From positions 1 through 22,138 of the forward strand of contig JAHEEQ010000142.1 in NCBI GenBank assembly GCA_024640585.1: 22,138 nt of DNA, given 5' to 3'. How positions within the stretch are numbered: the first letter of the stretch is position 1; every line of letters begins with the position of its first letter. Shown one piece after another: positions 15,612 to 22,138 of this stretch. This stretch comes from Micrococcales bacterium (GTDB lineage: Bacteria; Actinomycetota; Actinomycetes; S36-B12; UBA5976). The notes beneath the pieces were generated by a model. That model did no database searches. It was not told where the DNA came from and saw nothing but the letters and a program-made list of their open reading frames with translations. The translations under genes and the position numbers were made by a program.

Positions 15612-16524
15612 ATTCGAGCGCCTACTAACCATGATTCCATGGCTAGTCAAAAACCAAGGGATCACGCATCAGGAAGTGGCAGACCACTTCCAAATATCTG
15701 TAGAACAAATGTTGCAAGATGTAATGACTCTAACTGTGACAGGTATTGGCCAATTTCCTGATGAGCAATTTGATGTTGATTACACAAACGGCAGAATATT
15801 CGTGCGAGACCAATTAGGTCTGGATCGACCTTTCAGATTTGACTCAACAGAAGCTGCATGTCTTTTGCTCGGACTCGAATCCCTTGCAAATTTACCTAGT
15901 GAACTAAGTGGATTTGATCGTAATGAGATTGATGCCGTCAAAGAGCGCATTTCAAAAGCCATTCCAATCTCGTCTGGCGTCAATGTGATTGCAGAAGAGT
16001 TGCAAGAAGGTGAGATATTCGAAAAAATCGCGCTTGCGATAAACCAGGGAAATCAAGTTTCCTTCGATTATTGGAACAACGCTAGAGATGATGTAGTTCG
16101 GCGCAAAGTTTCTCCTCTGCGAATCTACACAGTTAATCAGACTTCGATCGTAGATGCGTTCGAACATGGAAGAGGTTGGCGCTCATTTCGATTAGCCAAC
16201 GTGGATACGGTTTGTATTGAGTCCGACAAGATCGATTTCGAATCAAAATCCTTTGAGCCGATGAAGACTTTTGAAGTTGAAATTCAATTGCCGATGAAGT
16301 CTGTTCATCTGTTAGAGAATTTCGTTGTAGTCAAACGCAAGAACATAAATGAACACTTGGTCAAGGCGGTCATCAAAATTGCAGAGCCAATTTGGCTAGC
16401 CAGGCAAGTTCTTGCGAGCGGCTGTACGATTGAAGTTCTTAAACCCGACGATATCGGCTCACAAGTTGATAATTTCGTTAAAACCGCTCAGTCTGCATAC
16501 CCCCGAAGTGGCAAAGGGAAGTAG
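15604..16524 (+). CDS. pafC: WYL-domain transcription regulator PafC
   Basis: Second partner of PafBC, 306 aa. It has an N-terminal winged helix (LLTMIPWLVKNQGITHQEVADHF, about 6-28), then the linker characteristic of this family ending in LDRPFRF. The WYL region (about 140-215) has a degenerate motif: the position equivalent to WYL reads T180-S181-I182 before VDAFEHGRGWRSFRL, which is usual for PafC-type partners. A C-terminal domain follows. I chose the ATG at 15604, which overlaps the pafB stop by eight bases. A TTG nine codons earlier is open but lies inside the duplicated pafB sequence and adds nothing conserved. PafB and PafC act as a pair (fused in some Actinobacteria), so co-translation makes sense. 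It is 27 bases from tatA. Confidence 0.91.
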   Translation: MNRFERLLTMIPWLVKNQGITHQEVADHFQISVEQMLQDVMTLTVTGIGQFPDEQFDVDYTNGRIFVRDQLGLDRPFRFDSTEAACLLLGLESLANLPSELSGFDRNEIDAVKERISKAIPISSGVNVIAEELQEGEIFEKIALAINQGNQVSFDYWNNARDDVVRRKVSPLRIYTVNQTSIVDAFEHGRGWRSFRLANVDTVCIESDKIDFESKSFEPMKTFEVEIQLPMKSVHLLENFVVVKRKNINEHLVKAVIKIAEPIWLARQVLASGCTIEVLKPDDIGSQVDNFVKTAQSAYPRSGKGK

Positions 16525-16551
16525 GCTTCGCGTGTCTACAATGGAGGTTTA

Positions 16552-16743
16552 ATGGTTAACGGATTACTGGGTTTGGTTTTACCTGGCGGTTCAGAGATTT
16601 GGATCATAATTCTTATTGGTCTGTTGCTTTTTGGCGGCAAAAAACTTCCTGATCTTGCTCAAGGTGTCGGAAAGTCACTACGCATTTTTAAGAATGAAGT
16701 TAAGCGTAAAGACGACTCAGACGATTCAAATCCTTCCGCTTAG
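16552..16743 (+). CDS. tatA: Sec-independent protein translocase subunit TatA
   Basis: Small pore-forming subunit of the twin-arginine translocase, which exports folded proteins. It has 63 aa: one membrane helix at about residues 15-28 ([14 protein letters not shown]), the invariant FG hinge at 27-28 followed by [20 protein letters not shown] (amphipathic helix), and a charged tail. The Glu15 just before the membrane helix fits TatA. A clear Shine-Dalgarno GGAGG (16543-16547) precedes the ATG. It is followed 13 bases later by tatC. It is short compared with many TatA proteins (80-100 aa), mainly through a reduced acidic tail. TatB is not in the window; in actinobacteria it is normally elsewhere, so its absence here says little. 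Confidence 0.95.
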   Translation: MVNGLLGLVLPGGSEIWIIILIGLLLFGGKKLPDLAQGVGKSLRIFKNEVKRKDDSDDSNPSA

Positions 16744-16756
16744 GCGCTGAAATTTT

Positions 16757-17527
16757 ATGGGTAAAAACCCAAAAGCTGCGATGCCTCTGATAGCACATTT
16801 GGCAGAATTGCGTCGACGTATTGTCATCTCTGTAGTTGCTGTGGGATTAGCCGTCATTCCTGCCTGGATTTATTACAGTGAAATATTTCATTTCTTACGT
16901 CAACCTTTTGATGAAGTCGTCTCACAAAATTCTGCCCATGCATCCTTGACCTTGGGTGGAGTAGTAGACCCGTTTACTTTGCAGATTCAGGTATCACTCG
17001 TATCTGCAATCGTTATTTCCGCGCCTATCTGGCTTTTTCAGAGTTGGCGTTTTATAACCCCGGGTTTACACAAGCACGAAAAGAAATGGGCGCTTCTGTT
17101 CGCATCAATCGCAACGCCGTTAGTCGCGGTTGGAGCTTGGTTCGCCTATTACGTCATGCCTGTGAGTTTGCAAGTTCTAATCGGTTTCACACCAGACAAC
17201 GTATCGAACTTGATCGCGGTGGATAGATATTTTGATTTTTTCTTTAAAATGGTTTTAGTTTTCGTAATAGGTGCGCTGATTCCGTTCGCGCTTGTCTTAA
17301 TGAATTTTGCAGGGGCCCTTTCTGCTGCGCAAATTCGCAGTTGGTGGCGAATGATCATCATGGCTACATTGGTATTCGCAGCCGTTGCTACGCCAACCGG
17401 AGACCCCCTAAACATGTCTCTAGTTGCACTGCCAATTCTGGTATTGATTTTCTTCGCTTGGCTAATCGCAAGCATAAATGATTTTCGTCGTAAAAAACGC
17501 AATCAAAAAAAGAGTTTAAATGTCTAG
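16757..17527 (+). CDS. tatC: Sec-independent protein translocase subunit TatC
   Basis: Core receptor of the Tat translocase that recognises the twin-arginine signal peptide. It is 256 aa with six predicted membrane segments. Diagnostic motifs are the cytoplasmic N-terminal HLAELRRRI (residues 14-22, with Glu17) and the first cytoplasmic loop WRFITPGLHKHEKK (97-110), whose Glu108 matches the signal-peptide-binding glutamate of E. coli TatC. The periplasmic-side prolines and the later TPTGDPLN stretch also fit. It is translated together with tatA. Its 3' end overlaps the helY start by eight bases. The tatA-tatC-helY order after pafBC is a long-standing actinobacterial arrangement. Confidence 0.96.
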   Translation: MGKNPKAAMPLIAHLAELRRRIVISVVAVGLAVIPAWIYYSEIFHFLRQPFDEVVSQNSAHASLTLGGVVDPFTLQIQVSLVSAIVISAPIWLFQSWRFITPGLHKHEKKWALLFASIATPLVAVGAWFAYYVMPVSLQVLIGFTPDNVSNLIAVDRYFDFFFKMVLVFVIGALIPFALVLMNFAGALSAAQIRSWWRMIIMATLVFAAVATPTGDPLNMSLVALPILVLIFFAWLIASINDFRRKKRNQKKSLNV

Positions 17528-20219
17528 CCATAGCGAGAAATACGAGGCAGCAAGGCGTAGACATATTGAGAACAAAATGTTAATCAATGAGTTCAAGGAG
17601 ACTAAAGATTTTCCTTTAGATCATTTCCAAATTGACGCCTGTCGTGCGCTGGAATCTGGCAATAGCGTCCTCGTAGCTGCCCCAACGGGTTCGGGCAAAA
17701 CGGTTGTAGGTGAATTTGCAATTTTCCTTGCACGCAAACAAAATGCGAAGGCTTTCTACACCACACCAATCAAAGCATTATCAAATCAGAAGTTCCATGA
17801 ACTTATTGATATTTATGGCGAAAAATCTGTTGGCTTGTTGACAGGAGATGTCAGTATCAATGGCGAAGCGCCAATTGTCGTAATGACTACTGAAGTACTT
17901 CGCAACATGCTCTATGTCGCTTCATCAACGTTGCAGGGTCTTTCGCACGTAATTATGGATGAAGTTCATTATCTCGCTGATAGGAATAGAGGTGCTGTTT
18001 GGGAAGAAGTAATTCTGCATCTGCCAATGAGTGTGCAAATCACTGCACTGAGTGCAACGGTCAGCAACATTGAAGAGTTTGGCGCATGGCTAACAAGTGT
18101 GCGCGGAGAAACATCTGTCATTCTCGAGGAACACCGGCCAGTACCACTATGGCAATGGGTGGCTGCAGATCGAGAAATACATGATTTATTCGTCGACGAA
18201 ACTGGCAATCGCATAAATCCGGCTCTCATTAACCTTTTCAGAGATGACCAAAGGCAAGTTAAAGGAGTGAGAGGAAGACAAAGGTATTCCCGTCACACTC
18301 CATACAAGGAAAGATTGATAAGTGAATTAGACCAGTCGCGAATGCTCCCTGCGATATGGTTCATTTTCAGTCGAAAAGGCTGCGACCAGGCTGTTGAACA
18401 CTGTTTAAATGCAAATGTCAAATTAACTTCGCAGGCAGAACGCGCTGAGATTTTACGATTAGTTACCGTCCGGACTGCCGATCTACCTAATGATGATTTA
18501 GCCGCCTTGAATTTCGCAAATTGGGCAGAAGCCCTTGGTCGCGGGGTGGCTGCACACCATGCGGGTCTGATTCCAAGATTCAAAGAAATTATTGAAGAAT
18601 TGTTTCAACAAGGTTTGATCAAATTGGTATTTGCAACAGAAACCTTGGCTCTCGGAATAAACATGCCCGCTCGATCTGTTGTGATTGAGAAGCTTTCGAA
18701 GTGGAATGGAGAATCACATGTTGCCCTGTCTGCAGGCGAATACACGCAATTAACGGGACGTGCTGGTCGAAGAGGAATTGATGATGAGGGAAATTCAATC
18801 GTTTTATGGCACGAGAATTTTGACCCCCTTGCACTTGGTGGTTTAGCAAGCACTCGCACATATCCTTTGAAGTCTTCATTTCGACCAGGCTACAACATGG
18901 CAGTTAACGTTATCGATGCACTTGGATTCGAAAGAACAGAAGGACTTTTGAATGAATCATTTGCCCAATTCCAATCAGACCAAGGTTCATCCGGACTTCT
19001 CACGCAAAAACGTAAGAACGAGCAAGCTCTAGCAGGCTATGCAGAAGCTATGACTTGTCACTTAGGAGATTTCCTGGAGTATTCAGGTTTCCGAAACCAA
19101 ATTTCTGAAATTGAAAAGGGCAATGTTCGAAACAATAGATTCTTGTTAAGTGAAAACATCGAAAAATCACTTCGGGAGTTGAAGCCAGGAGACGTAATAA
19201 TGGCGCAACATGGGAGACGGACTGGTCCAGTAGTTGTGATAGAAAATTTGTCTGGAGAAGATTTCGAGCCGCGGATTGTCACAATGAACCTTGCAAAAGA
19301 GGTCCGAAGAATGCGCAGAAATGACTTTGTCGGTGAAATAGAAAAAGTTGGAAATATAAAGTTATCGGCAAATTTTCACGCTCGTTCTGCAGGTGCAAAA
19401 AATGATCTTCTCCAAAAGTTGCGGAAAATCTCAATTGGACCATCAAAACAGCCGAAACATAAATCCATCGATGCTGAGGTTGAAATTGCAATCCAAACTT
19501 TAAAACTTGAAATGCGCAACCATCCCTGCCACGGCTGCTCTGACCGTGAGGAGCATGCAAGATGGGCTGAAAGGTATTTCAGGCTAATTCGAGACACAAA
19601 TTCTCTAGAAGATCAATTGAAGAGACGGAGCAACATCATTGCAAGAGACTTCGCAAATGTTTGTGATGTGCTACTAGAGCTTGGGTACCTGAACGGGATA
19701 AGACCCAACTTAGAAACTACCGAAATTGGAAAACAATTGAAAGGAATCCACGCTGAATCCACATTATTGATCAGCGAAGCGCTTCATGCAGAATTGTTTG
19801 CAGGGCTAAATCCATCAGAATTTGCGGCTGTTGTTTCAGCATTCGTTTATGAAAGCAGAAGGGATGATTCTGAAACTCTGAGGATGAACAATCCAAATGT
19901 TGTGCGAGTCATCAGTGAAGTATCGAAACTATTCCAAACATTACGAGCCGTTGAAGTAGCGCACAAATTAAATTCGATCTCCAAACCTGATCCTGGATTT
20001 GCACCACTAATTTACAACTGGGCAAACGGCAACAATCTTCTGCAGGTGTTACGGCGTTCGGAGATATCAGCCGGAGATTTTGTCCGCACCACTCGAAGAA
20101 TTATCGATGTGCTTGAACAAATCTCACATGTCGCTAATCACGAGGTTCGAAAGACCGCGCTTGAATCAGTGGCCCTTTTACGTCGCGGTATTGTTTCGGC
20201 TTCAGAACTTGAAGATTAA
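17520..20219 (+). CDS. helY: Ski2/Mtr4-like superfamily II helicase HelY
   Basis: ATP-dependent 3'-5' helicase of the Ski2 family, probably acting on RNA, 899 aa. Visible motifs are Walker A APTGSGKT (54-61), motif Ia TTPIKALSNQK, DEVH box at 147-150, motif III SAT, the second RecA-like domain with FATETLALGINMPARSVV, and motif VI QLTGRAGRRG (410-419). The latter half contains a conserved CxxC region (HPCHGCSDREEHARWAERYFRL) and a helical C-terminal domain (about 740-890) of the DSHCT type found in Mtr4 and Ski2. Its start lies inside tatC. Its stop TAA shares bases with the stop of the convergent exonuclease gene (TTAA at 20216-20219). Bacterial function is not well settled; by family it could serve RNA unwinding for decay or ribosome maturation. 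Confidence 0.93.
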   Translation: MSSHSEKYEAARRRHIENKMLINEFKETKDFPLDHFQIDACRALESGNSVLVAAPTGSGKTVVGEFAIFLARKQNAKAFYTTPIKALSNQKFHELIDIYGEKSVGLLTGDVSINGEAPIVVMTTEVLRNMLYVASSTLQGLSHVIMDEVHYLADRNRGAVWEEVILHLPMSVQITALSATVSNIEEFGAWLTSVRGETSVILEEHRPVPLWQWVAADREIHDLFVDETGNRINPALINLFRDDQRQVKGVRGRQRYSRHTPYKERLISELDQSRMLPAIWFIFSRKGCDQAVEHCLNANVKLTSQAERAEILRLVTVRTADLPNDDLAALNFANWAEALGRGVAAHHAGLIPRFKEIIEELFQQGLIKLVFATETLALGINMPARSVVIEKLSKWNGESHVALSAGEYTQLTGRAGRRGIDDEGNSIVLWHENFDPLALGGLASTRTYPLKSSFRPGYNMAVNVIDALGFERTEGLLNESFAQFQSDQGSSGLLTQKRKNEQALAGYAEAMTCHLGDFLEYSGFRNQISEIEKGNVRNNRFLLSENIEKSLRELKPGDVIMAQHGRRTGPVVVIENLSGEDFEPRIVTMNLAKEVRRMRRNDFVGEIEKVGNIKLSANFHARSAGAKNDLLQKLRKISIGPSKQPKHKSIDAEVEIAIQTLKLEMRNHPCHGCSDREEHARWAERYFRLIRDTNSLEDQLKRRSNIIARDFANVCDVLLELGYLNGIRPNLETTEIGKQLKGIHAESTLLISEALHAELFAGLNPSEFAAVVSAFVYESRRDDSETLRMNNPNVVRVISEVSKLFQTLRAVEVAHKLNSISKPDPGFAPLIYNWANGNNLLQVLRRSEISAGDFVRTTRRIIDVLEQISHVANHEVRKTALESVALLRRGIVSASELED

Positions 20220-21109
20220 CTCAACATTTTTTTTGCAGTTTTTTGCCATAGAACGTTATATTTTTCTAATCCTAATTCGTCCAGGGTCTTGCTGTGTCCA
20301 AGGCTTGCCCAATTTATAGTGGGTGTTGCGATTTTCAATTTGCGATTTAGTCGAACTACCTTGTCAGCGGACTTTATGTATTCCGCGTGGTCGAGCAGGG
20401 AAGTTGCAATTCTAGGTTTAATAGAAGCATGTCCTGCCTTTGCTGCAGTAAGTATTGTCTTCATGTCACCAAATTCGTTCAGTAGTGCGCTCGCCGTTTT
20501 TTCGCCAATACCTTTCACTCCGGGTAAACCGTCGGAAGCATCACCGCGCATAACACTGTAATCAACATACTGACTCGGATGGATTCCAAACCTTTGATGT
20601 ATGTATTCATTGTCTGCAACAGTGTGTTTAGCGATTCCGGTTCCGATATATAAAACCGAACAGCCTTGATCTTCATCTATAAGCTGAAAAAGGTCGCGAT
20701 CTCCACTGACCACGAAGGTTGGAGCTGGGCCAATACGTGCAAAGTGAGCCACCAAGTCATCTGATTCGTACCCATCCAACCCAACAGCCGGTATTTCCAA
20801 TTCATTGAGTATTTCCCAAATCAAATCAACTTGATCACCAAGGGAATCAGGCATCTGTTCTTCATCGTCAGCAGCAACACGTGCGGTTTTATAACTATCA
20901 ATCAGCTCAACACGCCAGTCAGGACGCCAGTCGAAGTCCCAACAGGTAATCAAATTGTCTGGTTTATATTGCTTTGCAAAATGCATTAATGCGTCAAGGG
21001 TTCCACGCACCGCATTTACAGGTAGGCCGTTCGGCGCGACTAATGTGTCAGGAAGGGAGTAAAAGGCACGGTAATAGATTGTGGCCAAATCCACGACAAC
21101 TAGTGACAC
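20216..21109 (-). CDS. Stand-alone 5'-3' exonuclease (Pol I N-terminal type, FEN-like)
   Basis: Structure-specific 5' nuclease like the N-terminal domain of DNA polymerase I, as a separate 297-aa protein; equivalent to Rv2090 of M. tuberculosis. Metal-binding acids are present in the expected places: Asp7 (LVVVDLATIYYRAF), Asp58/Asp60 (CWDFDWRPDWR), Glu115 and Asp117-Asp118 (GYESDDLVAHF), Asp137/Asp139 (VVSGDRDLFQLI) and Asp190/Asp193 (RGDASDGLPGVKGIGEKTA). The last of these leads into the helix-3-turn-helix DNA-binding motif. I chose the GTG at 21107-21109 because AGGAGG lies four bases upstream; the open frame extends to 21187 but would overlap the divergent peptidase start. It would process flaps, RNA primers or repair intermediates. 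Its stop overlaps that of helY. No polymerase domain is attached. Confidence 0.94.
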   Translation of the reverse strand: MSLVVVDLATIYYRAFYSLPDTLVAPNGLPVNAVRGTLDALMHFAKQYKPDNLITCWDFDWRPDWRVELIDSYKTARVAADDEEQMPDSLGDQVDLIWEILNELEIPAVGLDGYESDDLVAHFARIGPAPTFVVSGDRDLFQLIDEDQGCSVLYIGTGIAKHTVADNEYIHQRFGIHPSQYVDYSVMRGDASDGLPGVKGIGEKTASALLNEFGDMKTILTAAKAGHASIKPRIATSLLDHAEYIKSADKVVRLNRKLKIATPTINWASLGHSKTLDELGLEKYNVLWQKTAKKMLS

Positions 21110-21113
21110 ACGA

Positions 21114-21119
21114 CCTCCT
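21114..21119 (-). promoter_or_regulatory. Shine-Dalgarno site of the 5'-3' exonuclease gene
   Basis: A full AGGAGG on the minus strand sits four bases before the GTG at 21109. It decides this start over an ATG 26 codons further upstream that would place the start beyond the divergent peptidase start codon. Confidence 0.75.
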
Positions 21120-21125
21120 AAAATC

Positions 21126-21160
21126 GAAGTATTGTAAACAGTTAAGTTCACCCGTATTAA
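21126..21160. promoter_or_regulatory. Overlapping divergent promoters of the exonuclease and M24 peptidase genes
   Basis: The two start codons are 60 bases apart. On the plus strand TTGTAA (21132-21137) and TATTAA (21155-21160) are 17 bases apart, each matching consensus at four of six positions. They would start an RNA within a few bases of the peptidase ATG at 21170. On the minus strand TACAAT (plus 21131-21136) is a five-of-six -10 match placed sensibly upstream of the exonuclease ribosome site. The plus -35 and the minus -10 share bases. Confidence 0.4.
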
Positions 21161-21169
21161 GTTTGGACT

Positions 21170-22138
21170 ATGAGCAAATACAGCCAAAGGCTAGCCCTTC
21201 TGCAAAGAGAAATTCAGTCCCAAGGCATAGAAGCAATATTTATTTCTCCAGGTCCAGATTTACGGTATTTCACTGGCTATGACGCTGTCCCACTCGAGCG
21301 GCTCACAGCATTAGTTGTACGAGCGAGTGCCGATCCTTTCGTTATCTCGCCCTATTTAGAAAAGTCTGCGGCTTTGGCAAGTCCAATAGGTCAACTTGGT
21401 CTAGACGTTGTGACCTGGCAAGAAACGGATGATCCATTCAAATCGGCTAAAACTATTTTGGGTGACCTAACTACATTTGCTATAGATGGCCGAATGTGGG
21501 CGGACAAACTCCTGAACTTTCAAATGGCTTTCAAGAAATCACAGAGCGTTTCTGGAACGCAAGCTATTTCTAATCTACGTATGGTTAAAGACGAAGACGA
21601 AATTGCTAGTTTGACTTTTGCTGGCGCCGCCATTGATAAGGTTCATGCCGAAGTTCCAAACTTTCTCAAAGCTGGCCGTACCGAAAGAGAAGTCGGTGCT
21701 GATATTTCAGAAGCTATTTTGCGCGCAGGACATAAAACCGTAGATTTTGTAATTGTTGGCAGTGGACCAAACTCAGCTTCACCTCATCATGAAGTATCTG
21801 ATCGCATTATCCAAAATGGAGACGTGGTAGTTGTTGATCTAGGCGGAACGCTGCCAGATGGATATTGCTCAGATTCGACCAGAACTTATGCAATCGCTTC
21901 GGCTACCGATGAATTTCTTGCAAGATTTAAAATTCTCCACACGGCCCAACAGCTAGCTACGCAAGCGGTGCAACCTGGGAAGCCTTGCGAATCTATCGAT
22001 GCAATCGCTCGCGAACATATGACGAAGAATGGCATCGGTGATTTATTCATCCATCGAATTGGTCACGGGATAGGTCTTGAAACACATGAACATCCATATA
22101 TGGTGAATGGAAATTCACTGCCAATCAAAAAAGGGTTT
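21170..22138 (+). CDS. M24 family Xaa-Pro aminopeptidase/dipeptidase, PepE-like (3' end cut by window)
   Basis: Metallopeptidase of the pita-bread fold that removes an N-terminal residue before proline or splits Xaa-Pro dipeptides. I read 323 codons from the ATG at 21170 to the window end without a stop. The N-terminal creatinase-like domain (about 1-130) includes IEAIFISPGPDLRYFTGYD. The catalytic domain shows metal ligands Asp223 (VVVDLGG), Asp235 (GYCSDSTR) and His299 (HRIGHGIGLETHEHPY). The two C-terminal glutamate ligands would lie beyond the window. There is no ribosome site, and a possible promoter ends only nine bases before the ATG, so the message may be nearly leaderless. In M. tuberculosis the homolog pepE (Rv2089c) is likewise next to the 5'-3' exonuclease gene, as I recall. 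Confidence 0.93.
   Translation, partial: MSKYSQRLALLQREIQSQGIEAIFISPGPDLRYFTGYDAVPLERLTALVVRASADPFVISPYLEKSAALASPIGQLGLDVVTWQETDDPFKSAKTILGDLTTFAIDGRMWADKLLNFQMAFKKSQSVSGTQAISNLRMVKDEDEIASLTFAGAAIDKVHAEVPNFLKAGRTEREVGADISEAILRAGHKTVDFVIVGSGPNSASPHHEVSDRIIQNGDVVVVDLGGTLPDGYCSDSTRTYAIASATDEFLARFKILHTAQQLATQAVQPGKPCESIDAIAREHMTKNGIGDLFIHRIGHGIGLETHEHPYMVNGNSLPIKKGF

Noticed and set aside
19279..19597. Open frames antisense to the middle of helY.
   Set aside because: They overlap a conserved region of helY including the CxxC segment and show no domain or start signal.
21110..21187. A 26-codon upstream extension of the 5'-3' exonuclease.
   Set aside because: The strong AGGAGG just before the GTG at 21109 and the family N-terminus favour the shorter form; the longer one would overlap the divergent peptidase start.
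1..22138. CRISPR arrays, insertion sequences, phage genes or toxin-antitoxin pairs.
   Set aside because: No regularly spaced repeats, terminal inverted repeats with a transposase, integrase or small paired genes were seen; all space is taken by recognisable genes.

Overview
The window looks like a piece of the chromosome of a low-GC, streamlined actinobacterium. Four observations point there: (i) a mycothiol-type cysteine ligase (MshC) is encoded; (ii) the block trmI - FKBP - pafB - pafC - tatA - tatC - helY follows a gene order typical of Actinobacteria; (iii) the wider set (dapE2-like M20 peptidase, uppP, mshC, PAC2 gene, metH, trmI, pafBC, tatAC, helY, 5'-3' exonuclease, pepE-like peptidase) matches, as I recall it, the Mycobacterium tuberculosis stretch Rv2141c to Rv2089c; (iv) the DNA is AT-leaning, with very short or overlapping gene junctions. 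A freshwater acI/Nanopelagicales-type genome fits, but that placement is inference. I see no insertion sequence, CRISPR array, prophage or plasmid feature; essentially every base belongs to a gene or a short spacer.

Layout. 1-1719 (minus): two-gene ABC-2 exporter, with the permease cut by the window edge. 1757-1869 (minus): tRNA-Leu(GAG) followed by a terminator built on a perfect palindrome. 1933-3252 (plus): M20 metallopeptidase. 3264-4208 (minus): aldo/keto reductase. 4270-7920 (plus): tightly packed uppP-mshC-pgi operon (lipid carrier recycling, mycothiol synthesis, glycolysis). 7914-8741 (minus): PAC2-family protein. 8795-14248 (plus): metH, a site-2 protease with a CBS-like tail, and trmI, overlapping end to start. 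14296-20219 (plus): FKBP prolyl isomerase, PafB and PafC (WYL transcription regulators), TatA, TatC and the Ski2-like helicase HelY. 20216-21109 (minus): stand-alone 5'-3' exonuclease. 21170-end (plus): M24 aminopeptidase, cut by the window edge.

The most notable feature is an absence. In many Actinobacteria the genes between trmI and pafB encode the Pup-proteasome system (mpa/arc, dop, pup, prcB, prcA, pafA). Here that slot holds only a 47-base spacer and an FKBP gene, while the flanking genes, the PafBC regulator and a PAC2-family protein all remain. The window therefore looks like a clean deletion of pupylation and the proteasome that left its neighbours in place. I found no convincing new multi-gene defence or biosynthetic system. 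Most genes are recognisable housekeeping families. The items worth checking are the proteasome-less locus, the orphan PafBC and PAC2 genes, the site-2 protease embedded in the metH operon, and several leaderless or overlapping transcription signals.
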